Shown one piece after another: positions 6,292 to 11,866 of a stretch of 12,009 nt of DNA. Made by a program: the position numbers and the translations under genes. A model generated the notes under the pieces. That model was not told where the DNA came from. It did not search any database and saw nothing but the letters and a program-made list of their open reading frames with translations. The DNA lies in assembly GCA_018818235.1 (NCBI GenBank), contig JAHISE010000105.1:1-12009 (forward strand), given 5' to 3'. The stretch is from Patescibacteria group bacterium. Lineage in GTDB: Bacteria > Patescibacteriota > Gracilibacteria > Peribacterales > Peribacteraceae. The first letter of the stretch is position 1, and every line of letters starts with the position of its first letter.

Positions 6292-8691
6292 ATGAAATAT
6301 ATTCTTGTTGCAGGCAGTGCTTTGGTCGCAATAGTCGCCGCTACAGTATTTACGCCTGATTCATCTGATCAATTAAATGCTTCTTTATCCAAATGGAAGT
6401 TTATTTCGAACTCAAATTGGTTGAGTCAAATGACTACAGGAAATAGACAGGGAGAAACCTGGTTTAAAGATAGTGACAATAATAACGGAGGAGGGCAAGG
6501 GCAGCAGGGACAAGGACAACAAGGGCAATTGCGAAGAAATGATCGTGATGATGCTTCGACAGAGCTAAGTACAGACGAAGATGATGACACACACTCAACC
6601 TCAATATGCAGACAATTATATGAAACATGCGGTGGGAATATTATGAACTGTCTAAGCAGCGGTCTTTGTTATCCGAGAGGTGGTAATTCTAGTACAAATT
6701 ATTCCTTCCAATGTATAAATCAACAGACATTGTGTCCATGGGGATCGTCATGCAATGGAGAAGGCAAATGCCTAAGTATATGGACACACCAAATAGTAAA
6801 AGACTTAACAGATTCCGATGATGACAAATATGAAACAGATGACAAATGTAAAGATAAAGAGCCGGATGATAAGTGTGGAGGCGATTCAAAAGAATGCATT
6901 GCCGAGGGTAACTGCGAAATAAATTCCACAGGCAAATTAGTATGTATTAATGAATACAATAAGTGCCATTCAAATGAGAAATGTAATAACAAAGGTGAAT
7001 GCAATACAAAAGGGAATGATGATCCCCAGAACATTTGTGGAGACAAAGTTATTGCCGGAGAAGAACAATGTGAAAAAAATTCAGATTGCTCTGCAGGATA
7101 TAAATGCAATGACTGCAAATGTGAAGAAACTGGACAAATAATTACATTCCCACCTACCACTCCTCCTCCTGCAAGAACGACAATAATTTCCTGCGGCAAT
7201 CATATCATTGAAAGCGGCGAAGAATGTGAATTCAACTCTAATTGCTCCAATAATGAAAGGTGTGAGGCATGCTTGTGTGTTAAAAAAGGAGCTGCTCCTC
7301 CACCACCTGCTACCACTCCTACTCCTACTCCTTCCCCCACTCCAACACCTACCCCCTCTCCCGTAATACTTCCAAATAATCCGACATGCGGTGATGGAGA
7401 TCTGGAAGGATCCGAAGAATGCGAAGATGACTTTGACTGTTCAATTAATGAAGAATGTTCAAATACATGTATGTGCATAGGTTTGGAACCTGTATGTGGA
7501 GACGGAATAAAAGATGCATCAGAAGAATGTGAACCACCAAACACTCATTTCTGTGACAATAAATGCAAATTACGCAATAACGTAGATTATGGAGGAGGAC
7601 AAGGACAAGGACAGGGTCAAGGACAGGGTCAAAACGATGCAGATGATGATGATAACGGAGTAGAACAGGGGCAGGGACAAAGTCAGGATGATGGAGGAGG
7701 AGGACAGCGACAAGGACATAACGACAATGAAGAAGATGATACTTCGACGGAGCTCAGCACAGATGACGATGAAGATGTGAATGAAGATCTGATTGAAAAT
7801 GATGAAGAAGATCAGAATGATGAAGTCGATCAAGAAATAGACGATCAACCTGAGGCGGATAAAGAAGAAGATGAAGATGTACACCTTGGCTGTTTCACTC
7901 AGTCCGGTAACTGGACAGAGAATCGAGAGCTTTGCGACACAAACCAACAAAAGCACTTACAAAATCTTCATGATCTGCCTTCTCCACCTCCTCAAATAGA
8001 AGAAGAATTGCCTAGACGAGTCATAGAAGCAATAAGAGTATCCGAGCATACCGAGAAATTATCTGTAGAAGAGGAAAAGGTTGTTATTAAGCACATGGAA
8101 GAAAAATACTCAGAGACAGATAAGAATAAAGGTAAACGCGAAAAGCTTCTTGAAACTCTAAAATTCACAGGATCCAAACTGCGTAAAATCAAAGAATCAC
8201 GTAATCTGTCCAAAGATGACAAAGAATTTTTATCAAGTAATATTGAATGGGTAGAAAACCAATATGATTACTTTTCTGATATCAATCGCACCGGAGAAGA
8301 GATTCAGGCCATGTCACAATATGTCAAAAGACTAATACATAATATTGAGCGCTTACTTGCAGATCAGCCCAACGGTGGTGTGAATTTACCAACTATGCAA
8401 TTAAGTGAAATATATGACCGCACAGAAGCAATTATTCTTAAATTCCCTGATATATTCATGGTAATTATGGAAGAAAAGATCGAATTGAAACAAAGTTTGA
8501 TAAATTCATACTTTGATATAAGAGATGACTTTTATAACGCAAGAAGTGAATGCGAAGAAGAAGAAACTGCCTGCTATCAACTAAATTATATTCTTGATCG
8601 AATTCAATTCCTTAAAGAAGATATCGATGATGTAATTGATGAAGAGGGGGATGAAGAGTTGAGAGAGAGGGTTGAAGCAATCGGAAACTAA
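6292..8691 (+). CDS. Large secreted Cys-rich acidic surface protein with Gly/Gln repeats
   Basis: A 799-residue protein of unknown function from the ATG at 6292. It begins with a signal-peptide-like segment (MKYILVAGSALVAIVAATVF). A GQ-rich tract (about 66-80) is followed by DDASTELSTDEDDD. Two Cys-rich blocks (about 106-163 and 183-242) contain CGG and GxC spacings. At least four CGD/CGN-type repeats (about 249, 300, 364, 400) share the pattern CGxxxxxxGEECExxxxCxxxxxC and resemble the short Cys-rich repeats of Myxococcus-type surface proteins. They are broken by a Pro/Thr linker (about 334-363). A second GQ tract (about 434-484) is again followed by DDTSTELSTDDDED, then a very acidic run. 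The C-terminal 240 residues are charged, helical and probably coiled-coil, with no transmembrane anchor or SLH module. The many paired Cys imply disulfides outside the cell. Adhesion or a stalk role is speculation. Confidence 0.85.
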   Translation: MKYILVAGSALVAIVAATVFTPDSSDQLNASLSKWKFISNSNWLSQMTTGNRQGETWFKDSDNNNGGGQGQQGQGQQGQLRRNDRDDASTELSTDEDDDTHSTSICRQLYETCGGNIMNCLSSGLCYPRGGNSSTNYSFQCINQQTLCPWGSSCNGEGKCLSIWTHQIVKDLTDSDDDKYETDDKCKDKEPDDKCGGDSKECIAEGNCEINSTGKLVCINEYNKCHSNEKCNNKGECNTKGNDDPQNICGDKVIAGEEQCEKNSDCSAGYKCNDCKCEETGQIITFPPTTPPPARTTIISCGNHIIESGEECEFNSNCSNNERCEACLCVKKGAAPPPPATTPTPTPSPTPTPTPSPVILPNNPTCGDGDLEGSEECEDDFDCSINEECSNTCMCIGLEPVCGDGIKDASEECEPPNTHFCDNKCKLRNNVDYGGGQGQGQGQGQGQNDADDDDNGVEQGQGQSQDDGGGGQRQGHNDNEEDDTSTELSTDDDEDVNEDLIENDEEDQNDEVDQEIDDQPEADKEEDEDVHLGCFTQSGNWTENRELCDTNQQKHLQNLHDLPSPPPQIEEELPRRVIEAIRVSEHTEKLSVEEEKVVIKHMEEKYSETDKNKGKREKLLETLKFTGSKLRKIKESRNLSKDDKEFLSSNIEWVENQYDYFSDINRTGEEIQAMSQYVKRLIHNIERLLADQPNGGVNLPTMQLSEIYDRTEAIILKFPDIFMVIMEEKIELKQSLINSYFDIRDDFYNARSECEEEETACYQLNYILDRIQFLKEDIDDVIDEEGDEELRERVEAIGN
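7590..7720 (+). repeat. Minisatellite encoding Gly/Gln tract
   Basis: A hexamer-type repeat of GGACAA/GGACAG/GGTCAA units encodes GQGQGQGQGQGQ. A second cluster near 7666-7685 encodes GQGQGQSQ. A shorter relative lies at 6489-6530 in the same gene. Each is followed by a matching (S/T)TELSTD acidic segment, so the two tracts look like an internal duplication of a module. Confidence 0.75.
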
Positions 8692-8746
8692 GATTTGTGT
8701 ATTATAATATTTTCCAGTAAATCAGTGAATTTGGGTTAGATAATAC

Positions 8747-8775
8747 TTGACCATTGAGCATTAAATTGTTTTAAT
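8747..8775 (+). promoter_or_regulatory. Promoter giving a (nearly) leaderless transcript of the 149-residue gene
   Basis: TTGACC (8747-8752), a 17-nt spacer and TTTAAT (8770-8775) resemble a sigma-70 promoter. The predicted transcription start falls within a few bases of the ATG at 8785, and no Shine-Dalgarno site is present, so the mRNA may be leaderless. Confidence 0.55.
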
Positions 8776-8784
8776 ATCTGTCCT

Positions 8785-9234
8785 ATGAGTATAAAACGCC
8801 CTGAAAGTGAAACGCAAGATCCAGTACAAGTAGCTGCAAAGGAGCTTTCATGCATGTTGAACGAACAAATTCACCAACATATAGTAAGAATTGATTTAGG
8901 AGAATTACTACCAGCACTTTGTGCAATTAGTGATCAAATTCGTTCAGCACTATTACAAAATCTGACAACAGCACTTCCAAATTATTCTGTATATGGTGTA
9001 TTAAAAATAAGTGAATTACTAGTTAATACGTTTGGAGAACAAGATGCTAAATCTATTATATCCGCAGCATTAGTAAGCATTCTTCGTGAAGAATTTGAAT
9101 TCGACGATGAAGCTACAGATACTAATGAATTTGTAAGAAGATTTATTCGCGACGATACCAATACACTGCTAAATGATGAAGATATTGATAATATTGTTTC
9201 TCAAATTAATCAGAATGATAAAGTCCAGCAATAA
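8785..9234 (+). CDS. Acidic helical protein of unknown function
   Basis: A 149-residue protein not recognised as any family. It is predicted to be soluble: no signal peptide, no long hydrophobic segment, two Cys. The sequence is dominated by amphipathic helices, for example IDLGELLPALCAISDQIRSA and EQDAKSIISAALVSILREEF, followed by an acidic Asp/Asn-rich C-terminus (DDTNTLLNDEDIDNIVSQ). A well-placed promoter, an ATG start, a normal coding pattern and a TAA stop support a real gene. It lies 93 bp after the Cys-rich protein gene in the same direction and faces the 5S/23S genes tail to tail. A small cytoplasmic interaction protein is possible, but no function is proposed. Confidence 0.75.
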   Translation: MSIKRPESETQDPVQVAAKELSCMLNEQIHQHIVRIDLGELLPALCAISDQIRSALLQNLTTALPNYSVYGVLKISELLVNTFGEQDAKSIISAALVSILREEFEFDDEATDTNEFVRRFIRDDTNTLLNDEDIDNIVSQINQNDKVQQ

Positions 9235-9259
9235 ACATATATAATTTACCGTAGATCCT

Positions 9260-9320
9260 CGCACCTCGAAGAGGTGCTCTGGTTTATACATGCAAAACTA
9301 GAGCACGTCTTCGACGTGCG
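9260..9320. repeat. Pair of inverted REP-like hairpins
   Basis: Hairpin A (9261-9277, arms GCACCTC and GAGGTGC, loop GAA) and hairpin B (9303-9319, arms GCACGTC and GACGTGC, loop TTC) are themselves parts of a 26-bp inverted repeat (9260-9285 against 9295-9320, 3 mismatches). Two of the three differences are compensatory: they change a base pair in the hairpin stem without breaking it. It lies between a plus-strand gene and the minus-strand rRNA operon, where a bidirectional terminator could be expected, although there is no T-run. Confidence 0.8.
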
Positions 9321-9410
9321 AAGACTTGTATTTAATAATGATTATTCCTAATACAAATATTTCTCACCTATTAGATGCTCGCAGATAAAGAAAAATATTT
9401 AGTTATATCT

Positions 9411-9432
9411 AAAAAAATCCCACAATCTTGGC
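9411..9432 (-). pseudogene. Relic of a 5S rRNA 3' end plus its T-run
   Basis: The minus strand reads GCCAAGATTGTGGGATTTTTTT, matching 21 of 23 aligned positions of the real 5S 3' end and terminator at 9574-9596. The rest of the 5S is absent; the preceding sequence is a GC-rich dispersed repeat. It looks like what remains of a duplicated 5S terminus. Confidence 0.55.
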
Positions 9433-9474
9433 CCCCGCCCTTCGTCCCGCCTCTTGGCTACGGGTCGGCAAGCA

Positions 9475-9567
9475 ATTGACATTCGACAATCGACTATGGA
9501 ATTAATGAGAAAAACGAATGCTTCTCCTATCTCTTCCAATGTCGATTGTTGATTGTTAACTGTCAAT
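9475..9567. repeat. Palindromic heptamer-arm element, copy 1 (downstream of 5S)
   Basis: The left arm has heptamers ATTCGAC, AATCGAC and TATGGAA, and the right arm carries TTCCAATGTCGATTG and further heptamers. The ends ATTGAC and GTCAAT are inverted. The centre (GAGAAAAAC to CTTCTC) is the most diverged of the four copies. It sits immediately 3' of the 5S terminator. Confidence 0.75.
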
Positions 9568-9573
9568 AGTCAT

Positions 9574-9595
9574 AAAAAAGATCCCACGATCTTGG
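9574..9595 (-). terminator. 5S rRNA terminator built from the extended 5S closing stem
   Basis: On the minus strand the 5S 3' strand CCAAGATCGTGGGATC is directly followed by TTTTTT. Its partner is the 5' flank of the 5S (9701-9716), giving 16 base pairs with a single G-U, so helix I of the 5S plus its flank serves as the stem of a Rho-independent terminator. Confidence 0.65.
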
Positions 9596-9710
9596 CATCG
9601 GTCTACTCTCACATGGCGCAAAGCCATACTACCATCGACGCTGAAGGGCTTAACTGCTGTGTTCGGGATGGGAACAGGTGTACCCCCTTCGCTATTGATA
9701 CCAAGATCGT
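9586..9710 (-). rRNA. rrf: 5S ribosomal RNA
   Basis: On the minus strand the sequence contains the 5S landmarks CCTGTTCCCATCCCGAACAC, CAGTTAAGCCC, CGATGGTAGTATGG and GTGAGAGTAGACCGATGCC. The ends ACGATCTTGG and CCAAGATCGT form helix I. The length of about 125 nt agrees with bacterial 5S (about 120). It lies 3' of the 23S in the usual 23S-5S order, separated by a repeat-filled spacer of about 260 bp. Exact processed ends are uncertain by a few bases because the closing stem extends outward. Confidence 0.95.
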
Positions 9711-9969
9711 AGGATCTTGTTTCAACCATCGACAATCTACACTCAACAATCAACTTTGGAAACTATGATAGAAACATATGTTTATACAACTATTTCCAAA
9801 GTTGATTGTTGAAAGCCCGGAGGGCGTGTCGATTGTCGACTGTTGTTAATGAGCAAGTCTTGCTCGCCTTAAAGGTAATACGTAAACAGAATACAACGCT
9901 CATCACACAACCATCAACAACACAGTCGAAAACGAAGTGTGTCGATTGTTGAGTGTTGATTGTTATTTA
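9711..9969. other. 23S-5S spacer filled with repeats
   Basis: No gene and no tRNA is seen. The spacer contains a long hairpin element (9729-9839), a small palindrome with 7-bp arms (9851-9865, GAGCAAG and CTTGCTC), about 40 bp of unassigned sequence, and a second, partial heptamer inverted repeat (about 9909-9964; left CAACCATCAACAACACAG, right TGTCGATTGTTGAGTGTTG). Confidence 0.7.
9729..9839. repeat. Palindromic heptamer-arm element, copy 2 (23S-5S spacer)
   Basis: This is the best preserved copy. A perfect 20-bp inverted repeat lies at 9743-9762 against 9793-9812, ending in ACTTTGGAAA and TTTCCAAAGT. It is enclosed by a further 14-bp arm (9729-9742 against 9826-9839, one mismatch) with a 13-nt bulge on the right (GCCCGGAGGGC). 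The centre is the palindrome AAACATATGTTT (9772-9783). Total stem about 34 bp. Confidence 0.85.
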
Positions 9970-10355
<386 letters not shown>

Positions 10356-10507
10356 TACTATACCAATTAGTATTATTAATTATACAAGTTGGTATTAATC
10401 CATATTTTCATATGGTGCAGACTATATCTTTATCCTGCTATCGATCGTAGGTCGTTGCTTAGGCAAACAACCGTAATCTGATTTAATGCAGCAGGCATCG
10501 GCGTATT

Positions 10508-10525
10508 AGTCCGCCTAGGCGGACT
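10508..10525. repeat. Perfect 18-bp palindrome inside the L2500 intron
   Basis: AGTCCGCCTAGGCGGACT is its own reverse complement and lies in the peripheral region between intron elements Q and R. In RNA it would form a hairpin and not disturb the catalytic core. Confidence 0.7.
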
Positions 10526-10562
10526 CTCCCCTTTCGGGTCAGTCGTTACGGGGCCATCCGAC

Positions 10563-10670
10563 GACAATCGACATTCGACTATCGACTATCGACTTTGGAA
10601 ATAATTAAAGAAACTTACGTTTCTACAATTTATCTCTAAGTCGATTGTTGATTGTAGATTGTTGATTGTC
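10563..10670. repeat. Palindromic heptamer-arm element, copy 3 (inside L2500 intron)
   Basis: The left arm 10563-10596 is built of CGACAAT-type heptamers ending in GACTTTGGAA. It pairs imperfectly with 10637-10670 (about 34 positions). The centre AGAAAC-TTAC-GTTTCT (10609-10624) corresponds to the palindromic core of copies 2 and 4. It lies after element Q and before P7, that is in the P6-side periphery of the intron. Confidence 0.85.
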
Positions 10671-10787
10671 CAAAGGAGGCTTCCCACGGTATTGCCGGCA
10701 AGCAAAAATATTTCCACTGTGCTTGCTACGGTTTCACCGTTATAAGCCGAATTTTTGGTACAGAATTACTTCTGTAGCACCCCGTTG

Positions 10788-11373
10788 AGGTGCCAAACCG
10801 CTCCGTCGCTGTGGGCGCTTGGGAGCGATCAGCCTGTTATCCCTAGAGTAACTTTTATCCGTTGAGCGATGTCCCACCCACGTGGTAACCCAAGCACCCT
10901 TTAAAAAAGGGTGCTGGGAGGACACCGGATCACTATCACCGACTTTCGTCTCTGCTCGACTTGTAAGTCTCACAGTCAGGCTACCTTATGCGATTATACG
11001 ACCACGCCGATTTCCATCCGGCGCTAGGTAACCATTGCACGCCTCCGTTACATTTTAGGAGGCAACCGCCCCAGTTAAACTACCCGGCAAGCACTGTCCC
11101 CATAACATGTGTACATGCAATGGGTGAGCAAAATCAGAATGTGAGGGTGGTATCTCAAGGTTAGCTCCACTCCGACTGACGTCGAAGCTTCTAAGCTTCC
11201 CACCTATCCTGCACACGCAGACCAACTTTGCAATACCAGCGTATAGTAAAGCTTCATAGGGTCTTTTCGTCCTTCCGTAATCTACCCGGCATTTGTACCG
11301 GGACTGCAATTTCACCGGGCGTCGCATCGAGACAGTGCCCAGACCGTTATACCATTCGTGCGGGTCGGAACTT
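10788..11373 (-). rRNA. rrl: 23S rRNA internal exon (E. coli about 1952-2500)
   Basis: The minus strand begins AAGTTCCGACCCGCACGAATGG directly after the L1951 intron. It passes through GGACGAAAAGACCCTATGAAG, GATAGGTGGGA, TAGTTTAACTGGGGCGG, CATCGCTCAACGGATAAAAG and GGGATAACAGGCTGATC, and ends GGTTTGGCACCT before the L2500 intron. The 586 nt compare with about 549 in E. coli. Most of the excess is a hairpin expansion around 10880-10930 (arms AGCACCCTTT/AAAGGGTGCT) between GATCCGGTG and CATCGCTC. Confidence 0.95.
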
Positions 11374-11379
11374 CGTTCC

Positions 11380-11434
11380 GACAATCAACAATCGACTATC
11401 GACATTCGACAATCAACTTGTTGTTGACGATTGT
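11380..11434. repeat. Partial heptamer repeat near the 3' end of the L1951 intron
   Basis: Heptamers GACAATC, AACAATC, GACTATC and GACATTC run directly up to the 3' splice-site hairpin. A short inverted part (ACAATCAAC against GTTGACGATTGT) could fold on itself. The ACTTTGGAA/GAAACATATG core of the full element is missing, so this is a fragment or an independent heptamer array. Confidence 0.65.
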
Positions 11435-11499
11435 TTTTTAATAGCCGTTCGATTTTACGGCACCCTATGTCGCCATAGGGATCGGACTATATCATCTTC

Positions 11500-11607
11500 G
11501 ACAATCGACATTCGACATTCGACAATCGACTTTGGAAGCAATTGCAGAAACATATGTTTCACCAATCACTACCACTGTTGATTGTTAATAGTTAATTGTC
11601 AATTGTT
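11500..11607. repeat. Palindromic heptamer-arm element, copy 4 (P8 loop of L1951 intron)
   Basis: The left arm starts GACAATCGACATTCGAC and leads into GACTTTGGAA; the right arm from about 11571 pairs with it imperfectly. The centre GAAACATATGTTTC (11547-11560) is a perfect 14-bp palindrome. Its ends coincide almost to the base with the P8 strands of the host intron (11496-11500 and 11609-11613). Confidence 0.85.
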
Positions 11608-11638
11608 ACGAAGCATGGCGTGTAGTCTCTGAGGATTC

Positions 11639-11866
11639 CTAATTGAAATCACCACATAATGCTCTTAGCTTCTTCTTAGCTTCTTCTACAGCTTCGCCTA
11701 CTGCAGGCGAATCTTTTGTCTGCTCTGACAAAGCTATCTCTGGATTAGATTGAATTTTTCCTTGTAGCTCTTCTATCACAGCAGCAATAGATTGTCGATC
11801 GGCTCCTCTTTTGGCAGCACGCATCACCAATTCTTCCAATTGCCTACTGTAATTTGTTTCACTCAT
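11639..11866 (-). CDS. Intron-encoded 75-residue protein of unknown function
   Basis: The frame runs from the ATG at 11866 (MSETNYSRQLEELVMRAAKR) to TAG at 11641-11639, filling the P6 loop of the L1951 group I intron between elements Q and R. It is too short for, and has no motif of, LAGLIDADG, GIY-YIG, HNH or PD-(D/E)XK homing endonucleases. It is predicted to be mostly helical and charged, with a C-terminal EEAKKKLRALCGDF helix. AGGAAA, part of intron element Q, lies 5-10 bases before the ATG and could act as a ribosome-binding site. The frame opens 13 codons earlier at 11905, but that part is core intron sequence. It could be a splicing cofactor, an endonuclease remnant or a passenger; whether it is translated is uncertain. 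Confidence 0.55.
   Translation of the reverse strand: MSETNYSRQLEELVMRAAKRGADRQSIAAVIEELQGKIQSNPEIALSEQTKDSPAVGEAVEEAKKKLRALCGDFN

Larger units (their letters stand above)
9235..9472. other. Gene-free convergent region: REP-like hairpins, 5S-end relic, dispersed repeat
   Basis: No coding frame is supported between the 149-residue gene and the 5S terminator. The stretch holds a pair of inverted REP-like hairpins (9260-9320), an AT-rich unannotated segment (9321-9410), a 22-bp relic of the 5S 3' end (9411-9432), and a GC-rich copy of the dispersed GCCGACC-TAGCC repeat (about 9433-9473) also seen near 2050-2090. Confidence 0.6.
10356..10787 (-). ncRNA. Group I intron in 23S rRNA at position L2500
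   Basis: The 432-nt insertion splits GGCACCT from CGATGTCGG in the peptidyl-transferase ring. Minus-strand core elements can be read. P1 is exon GCACCU pairing with guide GGGGTGC (10783-10777), with the U-G pair at the splice site. P2 is ACAGAA/TTCTGT (10775-10760). P4 is ACGGT (10740-10736) with ACCGT (10690-10686), and the GAAA and CAAT joiners and P5 CCG/CGG fit. Q is GGCAATACCGTGGGAAGCC. P7 is CAGATTA (within 10484-10471) with TAGTCTG (within 10431-10417). P8 hairpin is at 10471-10451. There is no ORF of useful size, so any mobility would need help in trans. A 108-bp palindromic element and an 18-bp perfect palindrome (10508-10525) sit between Q and P7. The 3' boundary is odd: the last base before the exon appears to be A, not the usual G. 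Confidence 0.9.

Noticed and set aside
7200..7956. Long minus-strand frames of 114 and 128 codons across the Cys-rich gene
   Set aside because: They are mirror images of the Gly/Gln, Pro/Thr and acidic repeat codons. Low-complexity translation (Ser/Gly/Val or Ile/Phe runs) shows no independent coding signal.
9553..9768. Overlapping 71- and 65-codon frames on the two strands
   Set aside because: They cover the 5S rRNA and its flanking repeats.
9711..9969. tRNA gene in the 23S-5S spacer
   Set aside because: No cloverleaf, T-loop consensus or acceptor stem could be found. The inverted repeats are heptamer arms.
10356..10787. Homing endonuclease gene in the L2500 intron
   Set aside because: The 432-nt intron has no open frame of useful size and no endonuclease motif on either strand.
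10740..11581. Open frames of 77, 109 and 117 codons in the rRNA region
   Set aside because: They overlap conserved 23S rRNA exon sequence and intron core elements.
11380..11607. Possible CRISPR array from repeated GACAATC units
   Set aside because: Units are 7 bp, contiguous and degenerate with no unique spacers of constant length, and no cas gene is present.
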